Source: Lachnospiraceae bacterium
GTDB taxonomy: Bacteria; Bacillota; Clostridia; Lachnospirales; Lachnospiraceae
Length of the DNA: 64,000 nucleotides
Assembly: GCA_021770245.1 (NCBI GenBank)
Contig: JAETRI010000010.1
Location: forward strand, 36,556-100,555
Direction: 5' to 3'
Part shown: positions 26,828-35,662 of the stretch, one piece after another
Layout of the letters: each line of letters begins with the position of its first letter
Numbering within the stretch: position 1 is the first letter of the stretch
Position numbers and translations under genes: made by a program
Notes under the pieces: model-generated
Seen by the model: the letters and a program-made list of their open reading frames with translations, nothing else
Database searches by the model: none
Told to the model about the DNA's origin: nothing

Positions 26828-26944
26828 TTTGGAAGTAAACTTCCAAATCTCCCCGATTTGAATGTGCGCGAAAGCGCACAAATAAAAGTTTGAAGCTACG
26901 TTTCAAACTCTTTATGAATGGCAGTACCGCAGGCTTCGCCTGCG
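26828..26944 (-). repeat. Tandem hairpins upstream of ahcY
   Basis: Four further hairpins follow: 26828-26847 (TTTGGAAGT / ACTTCCAAA), 26863-26880 (TGTGCGC / GCGCACA), 26887-26909 (AGTTTGAA / TTCAAACT) and 26928-26944 (CGCAGGC / GCCTGCG). The last two resemble those upstream of the AI-2E gene, in the opposite relative order. Confidence 0.75.
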
Positions 26945-27087
26945 ATATGCAGGGGAATAAAAATGGATACATTACCAGCCGAATTTTTATTTGAGTGATG
27001 GTCGTCTGTCCTGTCATCACTGGAAGAATCCATTCCTATGGTAGCAAAAACGGAGACGGATTGCAAGAAAAAAGCGCGGCTTTCTGC

Positions 27088-27170
27088 GACAAACCCATGA
27101 AAGGCCCTGCGCCCCCTGGGGGGCCGGGCAGGGGTGCCCCAGGGGGCGCAGGGCCTTTCATAGGTTTATC
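27088..27170. repeat. R2 copy 4, forming a 31-nt-arm hairpin
   Basis: Arms 27091-27121 and 27137-27167 pair with a single mismatch around a 15-nt loop. The arms carry the R2 core (CATGAAAGGCCCTGCG). It lies 29 nt after the GNAT stop on the minus strand, followed by GCGCTTTTTTC, so it may help terminate that gene. Confidence 0.75.
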
Positions 27171-27195
27171 CGGGGGAAATCAAACGCCATGGAGA

Positions 27196-27756
27196 TCAAA
27201 CCGGCTTCCACTCGTCCCGGAGCATCCGATATTCCACCCGGTCGCGCATCCGTCCGTGCATCCAGACCTTCTGTTTTAAATCAGCCTCCTTAATCAGGCC
27301 GCATTTGATCATTACTTTTTCCGATCCCTTATTTTCCGGGTCGCAGCCCGTGGTCAGACGGAATACATTGTTCTCTTCAAAGGCAAAACGAAGCACCTCC
27401 TGGAACGCCTCCGTCATATATCCCTGTCCCCAGAACTTTTTCCGGCTGAAATATCCCGCATGAACCAGTTTGCCTACAGGGGTTTCCTGCATTACCGTAT
27501 AACCCGCTTCCCCGATCAGCTCCCCCGTCTCTTTTTCCTCCAGCCTGAGAAAATATTCCCTTCGTCCCGCCCTGCCGATGGCCTCTATCGCAGTGCGCAG
27601 ATCCTTTTCGGATTCCTCCATACTGTGAGTCATGATATCGGGCAGATAATACATGACCTCCGGGTCGGAAAACATCTCGTGATGGCTGGGAAGATCCTCC
27701 CATCTGTGATCCCTTAGGATCATCCGCTCTGTTTCCATCCATATTCCTTTTTTCAT
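27196..27756 (-). CDS. GNAT acetyltransferase, RimJ/RimL type
   Basis: 186 residues with the RimJ/RimL-like GNAT pattern: METERMILRDHRWEDLPSHHEMF at the start, acetyl-CoA-binding region KKFWGQGYMTEAFQEVLRFAFEEN (Q/R-x-x-G-x-G/A type), and a conserved NKGSEKVMIKCGLIKEADLKQ near the end. Such enzymes acetylate N-termini of proteins or small molecules; the target is unknown. The ATG at 27756 follows a hairpin-SD module; a start at METER (six codons later) is also possible. Confidence 0.88.
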   Translation of the reverse strand: MKKGIWMETERMILRDHRWEDLPSHHEMFSDPEVMYYLPDIMTHSMEESEKDLRTAIEAIGRAGRREYFLRLEEKETGELIGEAGYTVMQETPVGKLVHAGYFSRKKFWGQGYMTEAFQEVLRFAFEENNVFRLTTGCDPENKGSEKVMIKCGLIKEADLKQKVWMHGRMRDRVEYRMLRDEWKPV

Positions 27757-27786
27757 TCTAACTCCCATCTGCCCGCCTTGGCGGGC
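27757..27786 (-). promoter_or_regulatory. Hairpin-SD leader module before the GNAT gene
   Basis: GCCCGC / GCGGGC-type stem (27771-27786), then AGATGGGAGTTAGA (14 nt) and the ATG. Confidence 0.75.
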
Positions 27787-27800
27787 ACTCAAATCAAGAT

Positions 27801-27948
27801 CGTGAAATCGAAGATTTCACGCTAACCACCATTCTGCCGCCGCAAGGCGGCTCTCAATTCAAAGGGAACTTTCGTGCATAAGGTAACACTTCCGTGTTAC
27901 CTGGCACAAATTCCCGGTGGAAAAATGGCCGCAGGCCATTTTTCCACC
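27801..27948 (-). repeat. Array of four more hairpins upstream of the GNAT gene
   Basis: CGTGAAATC / GATTTCACG (27801-27821), GCCGCC / GGCGGC (27836-27851), the two-tier GGGAA..TTCCC hairpin (27864-27915) and a 15-bp GGTGGAAAAATGGCC hairpin (27916-27948). Positions 27822-27917 match 20815-20910 at 95 of 96 bases. Confidence 0.85.
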
Positions 27949-27973
27949 TACTCCCTTCTACCTGTCTTTATCG

Positions 27974-28801
27974 TTATAAGGGTTTCCTGGCGAAGACCGT
28001 ATCCATACAGTGTTTGTGGGGGATCCCGCTGCTGTTACAGTCAAAAATCTCCTCCCGGCATTCCTCGATCACCCAGTCTCCATAATAAGTAAACAGTTCA
28101 CCCGACCTCCAGTTTTCCGCTTCCGGATCCGAATCGGGCGGTTTTGGTATGAAGGGCTTCTCCACAAACACATTCAGCGCATGCATGCCTCCCGGCGCCG
28201 TGTGGGACAGATAATGTTTCATAAGTTCATTCCGGATCCCGGGCAGGACATGGTGGAAGACACCGGAGCTGTAGATGATATCAAATTCCTCCTCCGGACG
28301 GAAATCCCGCAGATCAGCCTGAAAAAAACGTATCTCCACCTGATGGATATCCGCCAGGCGCTTTGCCTTCTCAATCCCCGTTTCCGCCGCGTCAAAGGCC
28401 GTTACCTGATAGCCGTTTCTGGCCAGAAACACCGCATCCTTTCCCTCTCCGCAGCCGATTTCCAGAACCCGCAGGGGCCTTATCGGATAAAAGCGCTCCA
28501 AAAGCTCCAGACACATCCGGCCCGGCTGCCTCCCCCAATAATATTCCCGGCTGCGGTAGCGCTCCTCATAGAGCGTCATCTTCTTCTTTCCCGGGATATA
28601 CCCCATCAATGTATCGATATCCGTTTCCAGAAGCCCCGCCAGCGTCGGAAGCAGGCTGATGTCCGGCAGCGACTGGCCGTTCTCCCATTTCGAGACGGCC
28701 TGTGAAGAGATGCTCAATTTTCCCGCAAGCTCCTCCTGGGTATAACCCTTTGACTTCCGAAAGCGGGCAATATTGTCCGCCAGTGTCGTTCTTCTCTCCA
28801 T
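27974..28801 (-). CDS. XRE-type HTH fused to a TehB-like SAM methyltransferase
   Basis: 275 residues. Residues 1-65 are an XRE/Cro-type helix-turn-helix (NIARFRKSKGYTQEELAGKL, SSQAVSKWENGQSLPD). Residues about 100-275 are a class I methyltransferase: motif I LEIGCGEGKDAVFLARNGY, then VTAFDAAETGIEKAK, DIIYSSGVFHHV and a TehB-like end. TehB-like enzymes methylate tellurite or selenite, but many relatives act on unknown substrates. The fusion suggests a regulator whose activity is tied to SAM or to the methyl acceptor. The start has AAGGAG eight bases upstream. Confidence 0.85.
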   Translation of the reverse strand: MERRTTLADNIARFRKSKGYTQEELAGKLSISSQAVSKWENGQSLPDISLLPTLAGLLETDIDTLMGYIPGKKKMTLYEERYRSREYYWGRQPGRMCLELLERFYPIRPLRVLEIGCGEGKDAVFLARNGYQVTAFDAAETGIEKAKRLADIHQVEIRFFQADLRDFRPEEEFDIIYSSGVFHHVLPGIRNELMKHYLSHTAPGGMHALNVFVEKPFIPKPPDSDPEAENWRSGELFTYYGDWVIEECREEIFDCNSSGIPHKHCMDTVFARKPL

Positions 28802-28955
28802 TCCTCCTGCTCCTTTCCGTCCGGCAGATGTTTTCCGGTCCTGTTATGTATCCGTTTCAAAGCGCACATCCCCGGACGTACCTCATCCTGTCCCGGCTGT
28901 CTCATAAAGAATAGTAGCATACTTTTTCTTCCCGTAAAATAACCGGATAAGGGAA

Positions 28956-28989
28956 CAACCGGAAGTTTTCCAACTTCCGGTTGTTTTTT
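28956..28989 (+). terminator. Perfect 12-bp hairpin with plus-strand U tract
   Basis: CAACCGGAAGTT / AACTTCCGGTTG stem, 4-nt loop, followed on the plus strand by TTTTTT. It lies 29 nt after the lysophospholipase-like stop on the minus strand, where the U tract is poor, so its use is unclear. Confidence 0.55.
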
Positions 28990-29017
28990 ATCCCACCGCA
29001 TTCGTTTCCCACTCCCG

Positions 29018-29992
29018 TTATTCCTCCAGAAAAGCAAAAATCGTTCCCAGATATTTTTCCAGCGTCTCGTTCCCGCTTCTGTAGAGCTCATGCTTTGTCC
29101 CCGGGAATTTCACGCATCTGCCGCGCCTCACTCTGTCGCTAAACAAAACTTCCCCCCGGTCTGCTACAAATGCATCCCGTTCCGCCTGAAGCACCAGAAC
29201 CGGGCAGCTCACCCTGGCGCACCCTCTTCTGCTGCGCACCCGTGCCGCTCCTGCGATGCATTCCATCGCCCAGCGGCAGGAAGCCCCATGGTTCTGCATC
29301 CATCTGTGGCTCCTCTTTTTTTCCTCATAATAATCGAATCGGGCCCTGCTCGTGGCGGAGCTTTTCTCAAACCGGCCCTCCCCGGGATAGGGGCAATGGC
29401 CCGGCGCATACTCTTTCCCATAGCCCAGGGCCGTATAAACCGCGGTTACCAGCCATGCCAGCCAGACCGGCGCCTTTCCCATATTCACCTTCATCATAGG
29501 GGAGGAAAGCACGGCCTTCTCAAACAGGCCCGGGATCCGCTCCAGAACCGCAGCCCCCACCGCTCCCCCCATGGAATGGGCAAACAGGTACAGAGGTTTT
29601 CCCTTCCCTGCAGGAATTACCACCCTTTTCACGAAGCGGGAAAAGTCTTCCACATAATCCCTGAAATGTTCCACATGCGTTAAGGAAACATCCTCCACCT
29701 CCCGAAACGACCTCCCATGCCCCCTATGTTCCATAATAAAGACCTGATATCCTTCCCTGACGAAATACCAGATCAGTTCTCTATATTTTTCCGCGTTTTC
29801 CGTGAACCCGTGGCTGATCACCACATTTCCCCGCGGGTCCGCCACCCGATAATATTCGTAATAAAGCTTTCCGATGCTTCCCGTCCTTTTGCGGCGCGCT
29901 GCCAGAAATCCCCGTCTGCATATCCGGGCCAGGCCGGGTTCCACCACCTCTTCCATCTGCTGCCTGTAGTGCTCCTCCGAAATTAACTCCAT
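29018..29992 (-). CDS. Alpha/beta hydrolase, lysophospholipase (monoglyceride lipase) type
   Basis: 324 residues in the hydrolase_4 / PldB-like family. GNVVISHGFTENAEKYREL carries the oxyanion His-Gly, the nucleophile elbow is FAHSMGGAVG (Ser in GHSMG-type), Asp is likely in VLVLQAERDAFV, and the catalytic His in FPGTKHELY. No signal peptide is present, so it acts in the cytoplasm or at the membrane inner face on lysolipids or monoglycerides. Promoter and hairpin-SD module precede it. Confidence 0.88.
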   Translation of the reverse strand: MELISEEHYRQQMEEVVEPGLARICRRGFLAARRKRTGSIGKLYYEYYRVADPRGNVVISHGFTENAEKYRELIWYFVREGYQVFIMEHRGHGRSFREVEDVSLTHVEHFRDYVEDFSRFVKRVVIPAGKGKPLYLFAHSMGGAVGAAVLERIPGLFEKAVLSSPMMKVNMGKAPVWLAWLVTAVYTALGYGKEYAPGHCPYPGEGRFEKSSATSRARFDYYEEKKRSHRWMQNHGASCRWAMECIAGAARVRSRRGCARVSCPVLVLQAERDAFVADRGEVLFSDRVRRGRCVKFPGTKHELYRSGNETLEKYLGTIFAFLEE

Positions 29993-30023
29993 TTCCGCTC
30001 CCGTCTGCCCGCTAATGCAGGCA
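29993..30023 (-). promoter_or_regulatory. Hairpin-SD leader module before the lysophospholipase gene
   Basis: TGCCnGC / GCnGGCA hairpin with one mismatch (30006-30023), then AGACGGGAG and the ATG at 29992 (13-14 nt). Confidence 0.65.
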
Positions 30024-30128
30024 ATCAAATCAGATCAGGGAAGCTTCCGTTTCCTGTAAAAGCAGGTCTCTTTCAACTTTTCCTCGCATTCTGCTTCCCG
30101 AATTGTAAATACGGCCCTCCGTCCTTAC

Positions 30129-30157
30129 AAGATAGCATCCGGAATATTGCTTGTCAA
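30129..30157 (-). promoter_or_regulatory. Promoter of the lysophospholipase-like gene
   Basis: TTGACA (30152-30157) and TATCTT (30129-30134) on the minus strand, 17-nt spacer; 5' UTR of about 130 nt. Confidence 0.75.
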
Positions 30158-30179
30158 GCGGCCGCTTCGCATACGGCAA

Positions 30180-30457
30180 ACGCAGGAACGATCCTATGTC
30201 CAAGCAGGGCGGCGTCCGACGCCGGACCGTTCCTGTGTTTTCCGTGGCCGTTTACCTGCTGCATTGGTCATACTGCATTACTTTTACACTCAAAATACGG
30301 TACATTTTGTCCTTGCCTTTCTGTCTCAAAACATGATAATATAGAAAAGACCGGATATTCCTGCATTGCCCGATCCAGGGGGATATCCGGCGTAGTCTGC
30401 TCTACTTATGATCATAGGTATACTAATCTTATCGCTTTACGGAAAGGGGGACGACCA
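30180..30457 (+). other. Intergenic region before the GyrI-like gene
   Basis: An inverted repeat CAGGAACG … CGTTCCTG (about 30182-30236) encloses GGCGTCCGACGCC. A candidate promoter TTGCCT (30313-30318) / TAATAT (30337-30342), 18-nt spacer, points toward the gene at 30458. No gene seen. Confidence 0.5.
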
Positions 30458-30937
30458 ATGGACTACACATTGGATCAGAAAGATGCATTCCGTGTTATTG
30501 GCGTACGCAAGACTACAGAGGATGCAGGAGGAGTTTGGGGAATGGTCAAGTCGGACGGAGGAATGAATCGGCTTGAGGAAGCACAGCAAAGGGAGGATGA
30601 TTCCAGTATCCTCAGCCTGTGTTTCGGTTTTGACGAGGAGGGGCATAACGACAATATGGTAGGCTATACGACAGAGTCGGAGGCCCCCATACCGGAAAAT
30701 CAGGATGACTGGACGGCTTTTGATTATCCGGAATCTTCCTGGGTCACTTTTGTGGCCGAGGGAAAGATTTCAGAGGATTTCCTCTGGAATACCTGGCAGT
30801 ATATTCACAAAGATTTTCTGATCAACAGCGGCTTTATCCAGGAAGACCTGCCCACCAGTGAGGAATACGATATCTGGGATGAAGAGGCGGATTACGGCAG
30901 GGTTACTATTCGGATTGCGGTAAAGCCCCTTTCATGA
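30458..30937 (+). CDS. Stand-alone GyrI-like effector-binding protein
   Basis: 159 residues corresponding to the GyrI-like / Rob-C small-molecule-binding domain (RVIGVRKTTEDAGGVWGMVK at the start, and GRVTIRIAVKPL closing strand, with WVTFVAEGKISEDFLWNTWQYIHKDFL between). It has no DNA-binding domain. Relatives either bind hydrophobic cationic compounds, inhibit gyrase (SbmC), or hydrolyse reactive compounds. The ATG has AAAGGGGG upstream. It is monocistronic, between oppositely oriented genes. The ligand is unknown. Confidence 0.82.
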   Translation: MDYTLDQKDAFRVIGVRKTTEDAGGVWGMVKSDGGMNRLEEAQQREDDSSILSLCFGFDEEGHNDNMVGYTTESEAPIPENQDDWTAFDYPESSWVTFVAEGKISEDFLWNTWQYIHKDFLINSGFIQEDLPTSEEYDIWDEEADYGRVTIRIAVKPLS

Positions 30938-31049
30938 ACATAAGAAGAAGTCGGCCGGCAGTGTCTCACACCGCCGGCCGGTTTGCCCTATCCACCAGCC
31001 CTCCCTTCTTCCTGCCAAATCGGGCAGGAAGAATAGATCATGGCCCCTG

Positions 31050-31952
31050 CTATTTTCTTTTATTTAAATAAATGGACGCCGCTCCACAGGCAATTCCTCC
31101 TATGACCAGGGGCAGTCCGGATATCCTGCCGCTGTGGGTGAGAGCAAACAGCACCACGCAGGCCGCGGCCGCCGCTAGCATGATGATGCCGCATGCTTTT
31201 CCCATGATCCGGCTGTTCTTCTTTCCTTCCTCCGAATTCTCCCAGCTGTTATCCGAATTATATCCTTCCACGTTGTATTTCATCGCCTGAAGCCCTGCAT
31301 AGACGATGGGCATGACACCCACGGCGACAATCATGAAAAACAGCATAATGCTCAGTCCTTCCTTCCGCCCGTTTTCATGCCATACCGTACTGAGGGCCGC
31401 CATAACGGTCAGTGCCGCGATCAGGATTCCCACGCCGGCGATCATGCAGGACACGTATTTCCTGTGGAAGCCTTCCTTCTCTTCTTCCGTATAAAAAGGC
31501 TCCACATATGGATGCTTTTTCCGGAAATAGGAGCTGTCCATCCCGATGCGGATCCATAGCAGGGCTCCCACCAGGGCAAACAGCAGAAACAGGATCCCGC
31601 TCTCTCCCAAAAATGGAGGGTTTACGGCCTCCCCGATTCCCTGCGCCGCAAAAGACAGAATACAGATCCCCGTAGCCGCCGTTCCCATACGCGCCACCCA
31701 GTCACCATGTCTGTCATAGGCTTTGGCCTCGTCCTGATTTGTGTACTGTATGCTTCCCTTCAGCAGGGCATCCATACTACAGCCGAACAGTTCCGCCAGC
31801 TGGATCATTTTTTCCATTTCCGGAAAGCTCACTCCGGATTCCCATTTTGAAACCGTCTGCCTCGATACCTCCATCCGTTCCGCCAGCTGCTCCTGTGTCA
31901 TCCCGCTTTTCTCCCGCAGCGCCTTCAGATTTTCCGCAAGGTTCATTTTCAT
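31050..31952 (-). CDS. XRE-type HTH regulator with membrane domain
   Basis: 300 residues. Residues 1-70 form an XRE helix-turn-helix (LKALREKSGMTQEQLAERM, SRQTVSKWESGVSFPEMEK). The rest has about five to six hydrophobic segments with no recognisable catalytic motif (GICILSFAAQGIGEAV, ILFLLFALVGALLWI, and others). Membrane-anchored XRE proteins of this build are common in clostridia and probably sense a membrane-related signal. An ATG two codons downstream (31946) is an alternative start. A degenerate GGGC/GCCC hairpin lies upstream. Confidence 0.85.
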   Translation of the reverse strand: MKMNLAENLKALREKSGMTQEQLAERMEVSRQTVSKWESGVSFPEMEKMIQLAELFGCSMDALLKGSIQYTNQDEAKAYDRHGDWVARMGTAATGICILSFAAQGIGEAVNPPFLGESGILFLLFALVGALLWIRIGMDSSYFRKKHPYVEPFYTEEEKEGFHRKYVSCMIAGVGILIAALTVMAALSTVWHENGRKEGLSIMLFFMIVAVGVMPIVYAGLQAMKYNVEGYNSDNSWENSEEGKKNSRIMGKACGIIMLAAAAACVVLFALTHSGRISGLPLVIGGIACGAASIYLNKRK

Positions 31953-32156
31953 TCGATACTCCCTTCTGTCTGTTTTGACTGCCCGGGCTTTCGCCCTGGC
32001 CCCTGTTTGGCTTTATCATAAGGGCGCACCCTGTCACCTTACACCAATCTACCGTTGCTTTTTCCCATTTTCCTGTCGCTTTTGGGGTGCAGGATGTAAA
32101 CTTTAAGGAGAAACGCCGCCACTTTATGTTCAAAACGGGATATTCTTCTTCGGTTT

Positions 32157-33116
32157 TCACGGATTCAGGATATTTCTCATCCCGCCTTCCAGAAAGCTTT
32201 CGATATTCAGACAGGTTTCCGTCACCAGGCGGGTTCTTGCCTCCACGCCCGCCCATGCCATATGCGGCGTGATTAAAAGCTTCGTGCTGTCCTGTATGCT
32301 AAGAAGGGGATGATCCGGAGCAGGAGGTTCCTTGCACAGCACATCGATCCCCGCCGCCATAATCAGATTTTCCTGCAGCGCGGTATATAAGTCCTCTTCC
32401 TTCACCACGGCGCCCCTCGCCACGTTGATGAACACGGCCGTCCTCTTCATCTTTCGGAACGCTTCCAGATCCATAAGCCCACGGGTCTTTTCGCTCAAAG
32501 GACAGTGCAGGGTGAGGATATCGGATCGTCTTAACAGCGTGTCAAAATCCACCTGCTCATAGCCGTTTTCTCTAGGCGTGCCCGACACGGAATGGGTGAT
32601 TACCCGGCAGCCGAGTGCTTCTGCAACTACTGCCACCCGGGTTCCTATATTCCCCATCCCGATGATCCCCCACGTCTTCCCGTCCAGTTCCCGGAAGGGC
32701 ATGCCGAAATGGGAAAAACGGGGCTGGGCGCTGTAAGCGCCGCTTTTTACATAGTTATCATAATAGGGCAGCTTTTCCAAGAGATAGAGCACACATGCCA
32801 CGGTGTGCTGTACCACCGATGAGGTGGAATAATTCACCACATTTGCGACCCGGATCCCTCTTTTGGTACAATACTCCAAATCGATATTATCATAGCCCGT
32901 GGCAAATTCGCAGATCAGCTTTACCCGGGAGGCCTGATCCAGAATACGGGCATCCATGGGCGTCTTATTCACCACAATGATATCCGCGTCTCTCACCCGC
33001 TCCAGCGCTTCCTCGTCTTTTGTGGTCAGATAGGTTTCCACCTCGCCGTACTTTTCCAACGGTTCGACGGATACATCCTCCCCCACACTGCTCCTGTCCA
33101 ATACTACTATTTTCAT
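32157..33116 (-). CDS. D-isomer-specific 2-hydroxyacid dehydrogenase
   Basis: 319 residues. The NAD-binding motif GKTWGIIGMGNIGTRVAVVAEALG is present, as are the family's catalytic Arg (VFINVARGAVV), Glu (NLIMAAGIDVLCKEP) and His (LLITPHMAWAG). Likely substrates are 2-ketoacids or hydroxypyruvate/glyoxylate; it does not show features needed to pick among D-lactate, phosphoglycerate or glycerate dehydrogenases. The ATG at 33116 has GGAGAG upstream; the longer frame reads through the hairpin at 33156-33191. Confidence 0.9.
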   Translation of the reverse strand: MKIVVLDRSSVGEDVSVEPLEKYGEVETYLTTKDEEALERVRDADIIVVNKTPMDARILDQASRVKLICEFATGYDNIDLEYCTKRGIRVANVVNYSTSSVVQHTVACVLYLLEKLPYYDNYVKSGAYSAQPRFSHFGMPFRELDGKTWGIIGMGNIGTRVAVVAEALGCRVITHSVSGTPRENGYEQVDFDTLLRRSDILTLHCPLSEKTRGLMDLEAFRKMKRTAVFINVARGAVVKEEDLYTALQENLIMAAGIDVLCKEPPAPDHPLLSIQDSTKLLITPHMAWAGVEARTRLVTETCLNIESFLEGGMRNILNP

Positions 33117-33155
33117 ATAATCTACTCTCCTGTCCCCGACGGGCATATGAAAATA

Positions 33156-33191
33156 CCGGATATACCCGCACCCTCGCCCGGGTATATCCGG
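33156..33191 (-). terminator. Terminator-like hairpin after the GH31 gene
   Basis: A 13-bp perfect stem (CCGGATATACCCG / CGGGTATATCCGG) with a 10-nt loop, about 30 nt after the GH31 stop, followed on the minus strand by TATTTTCAT. Confidence 0.7.
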
Positions 33192-33221
33192 CACCTTTCT
33201 GTATGAAATATCTCTTTCGGC

Positions 33222-35612
33222 TTATCCCTGTGCGCCGATCAATTCGGTAAGACACTTCACCAAATCTTCGGACAATCCCATGGTCTGCAGCCGTCCGATG
33301 ATCACGAGCGGGGATTTTCCGCTGCTGACCAGTTCATAAATCGCCGTTTTATCGTCGAAGCGCATCTCTGCCTGATCCAGGAAAGCATACACCTTACCTA
33401 CCACGTCGTTTTGGGCCAGCTTCAACGGCTCTGCAAAGGTCAGAACCGCTTCTTTGGTGACATCCGTTTCGGGAAGTTCTATGCCAAGGCAGTGTGTCTC
33501 GACATTATAATTCGTCCGGACCGCCGTCTCCTTTCCGTCGATCCTGCAGATCACATCGCTCTCGGTGCAGCCGGACAGTTCCACCCGGTAGCTTCTCTTT
33601 TCAGGGATCAGTTCCGTATGCCCTTTGGCCGGATGGATCGTGATATGCTGTCCGCCCTCCCACTTCAGCTCGATTTCCGTGGTAACGCAGATTCCCTTTT
33701 CATAGTCACAGGTTTCGTTGTCATCTTCATAAAGCACGAAGCTGCCGTCCGCCCCGGCAAATATCCGAAGCGTAAGCTGCGCCGGATTGGTTTCCACGCT
33801 CACCGCATCCGTGTTATCCTGCATAGGCACAATGCCGCCCGCCTTTGCCAGCACAGGAAGGCTGTCGATCCCCCGGTACATATCCATCATGCGGCCGCCC
33901 TCATAGATCATGCCGCTGAAGAAATCAATATAGGTTCCCTCCGGAAGCCATACCGTTTCCTTCGCCCGGTTCAGTCCCGCCATACGGGGGGAGGTAATGG
34001 GCGCGACGATCAGCTCGGAACCGAAATAGTATTCGTTGGGTACACGATAAGCGTCCCAATCCCTGGGATCATAATAATACATGGGCAGGATCAGCGGAAT
34101 GTCCTCCGCATGCGCCCTGTGGTTCATGGTATACAGATAGGGCACCAGTTTATGGCGCAGGATAAGGAAATCATTCATCATGGCATGGATTTCCGGTTTA
34201 AAACGCCACGGTTCCTTTCCGTTAAACTCATTCTTGGTGCTGTGAAGCCTGTTGATGGGAGAGAATACGCCCAGCTGGAACCAACGCCCTTCCAGTTCGT
34301 CGTCCTTATAGCCCATCATATGGCCGCCGATATCATGGCTCCACCAGCCGTACCCGATGTTGGACGCCGTGCTGGTGAAATAGGGCTGGAATTTCAAAGA
34401 TTCCCAGCTCACCACCGTGTCGCCGGAAAAGCCCACCGGATATCTGTGGGAACCGGGCCCTGCGTATCTGGAGAACGTCATGGGGCGCTTTCCGTTTCTC
34501 GCGCTGTCCAGGAAATGGAAATGATTCAGCATCCACAGAGGATCCAGCCCTTCCATCTTGGTCACGCCGCCCTGCTGCCAATCCAGCCACCAGAAGTCCA
34601 CTCCCCTTTCCTCATTGGGATGATGGGCATATTTGAAGTAGGCCGACAGGAAGGCGGGATCCGTGATATCGAATGCCACCGGCTCTTCTTTGGAAATATC
34701 CCTTCCCAGCTCTTTCGCCATGGCTTCATACATCTCTTCATAGGCGCGCACGCCGTCCGCAGGGTGCACATTCAACGTAATCCGCATCCCTCTCTCGTGA
34801 AGCGCATCCATGAAGCGCTTCGGATCCGGGAAGAAATCCTTATTCCAGGTATAGCCTGTCCAGCCCGTTCCGTACTTGGGGTCGATGTTCACCAGATGCC
34901 AGTCCATATCGATAACTGCCACGGTGAAAGGGATCCCCTCTTCGTCGAACCGATGCATTAACTCCAGATAGCTTTCCTCGGTATATTCATAATAGCGGCT
35001 CCACCAGTTGCCCAGGGCAAACCGGGGAAGCATAGGCGTCTTGCCGCACAGGTAATAGAAATCCTTCAGGCACTCCAGATAATCCAAACCGTAGCCCCAG
35101 AAATAGATATCCTGTATGCCCTTCTTACGGGGCGCCACCCATCCTTCTTCCGTCAGGGTCAGGGAAGCGGAATCATCCAGAACCGCGAAGCCTTCCCTGG
35201 AAATCACGCCGGAGCCCAGCTCACAGGCGCCGTCCACCGTATCCAGCGTTCTGGCCGTTCCCTTCAGATCATGGGTTTCTTCTCCGAAATACCAGGTACT
35301 GCGCCAGCCGCTCCCCTTTCCGGTCATCTGGATCATCAGCCCTCTGGGGTCGAATTCTTTCTTGTTATATGTAATCCTCATACGCCAGGTAACGATCTCC
35401 AGCTCTCCGTCCGTTTCCTTTACCTGGTAATCCGCCGCAGGGAAATCCCTGTTTTGCACCGTTTGGGTGGCCCTGTCTTCAAAAATACCGTCCTCGCAAT
35501 ACTCCAGACGCACCAGACCGGCCGTAAGTACGGTAATCCGATACTTGTCCCCCCTGATGATATTCTCCGGCCTTGCAGCCGGTCTTGCCGGAAGCTTATA
35601 CATTTCCTGCAT
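33222..35612 (-). CDS. GH31 alpha-glucosidase/alpha-xylosidase family enzyme
   Basis: 796 residues. The nucleophile region DFWWLDWQQGG and the substrate-binding segment VAVIDMDWHLVNIDPKYGTGW are typical of GH31; GDTVVSWESLKFQPYFTSTASNIGYGWWSHDIGGHM holds the acid/base region. A C-terminal beta-sandwich with a DUF5110-like part follows (about 640-740). The last ~60 residues form an extra helical tail. No signal peptide, so it acts in the cytoplasm on imported oligosaccharides. ATG at 35612 has GGAGG seven bases upstream, better than the ATG at 35633. Confidence 0.9.
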   Translation of the reverse strand: MQEMYKLPARPAARPENIIRGDKYRITVLTAGLVRLEYCEDGIFEDRATQTVQNRDFPAADYQVKETDGELEIVTWRMRITYNKKEFDPRGLMIQMTGKGSGWRSTWYFGEETHDLKGTARTLDTVDGACELGSGVISREGFAVLDDSASLTLTEEGWVAPRKKGIQDIYFWGYGLDYLECLKDFYYLCGKTPMLPRFALGNWWSRYYEYTEESYLELMHRFDEEGIPFTVAVIDMDWHLVNIDPKYGTGWTGYTWNKDFFPDPKRFMDALHERGMRITLNVHPADGVRAYEEMYEAMAKELGRDISKEEPVAFDITDPAFLSAYFKYAHHPNEERGVDFWWLDWQQGGVTKMEGLDPLWMLNHFHFLDSARNGKRPMTFSRYAGPGSHRYPVGFSGDTVVSWESLKFQPYFTSTASNIGYGWWSHDIGGHMMGYKDDELEGRWFQLGVFSPINRLHSTKNEFNGKEPWRFKPEIHAMMNDFLILRHKLVPYLYTMNHRAHAEDIPLILPMYYYDPRDWDAYRVPNEYYFGSELIVAPITSPRMAGLNRAKETVWLPEGTYIDFFSGMIYEGGRMMDMYRGIDSLPVLAKAGGIVPMQDNTDAVSVETNPAQLTLRIFAGADGSFVLYEDDNETCDYEKGICVTTEIELKWEGGQHITIHPAKGHTELIPEKRSYRVELSGCTESDVICRIDGKETAVRTNYNVETHCLGIELPETDVTKEAVLTFAEPLKLAQNDVVGKVYAFLDQAEMRFDDKTAIYELVSSGKSPLVIIGRLQTMGLSEDLVKCLTELIGAQG

Positions 35613-35662
35613 ATCCGTTCCTCCACAATCCATTTTCGTTTTCTGCCCGCAGGGCCCTCAAA

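Noticed and set aside
26793..27090. SAH or SAM riboswitch upstream of ahcY
   Set aside because: The region is explained by independent short hairpins; no conserved riboswitch core recognised.
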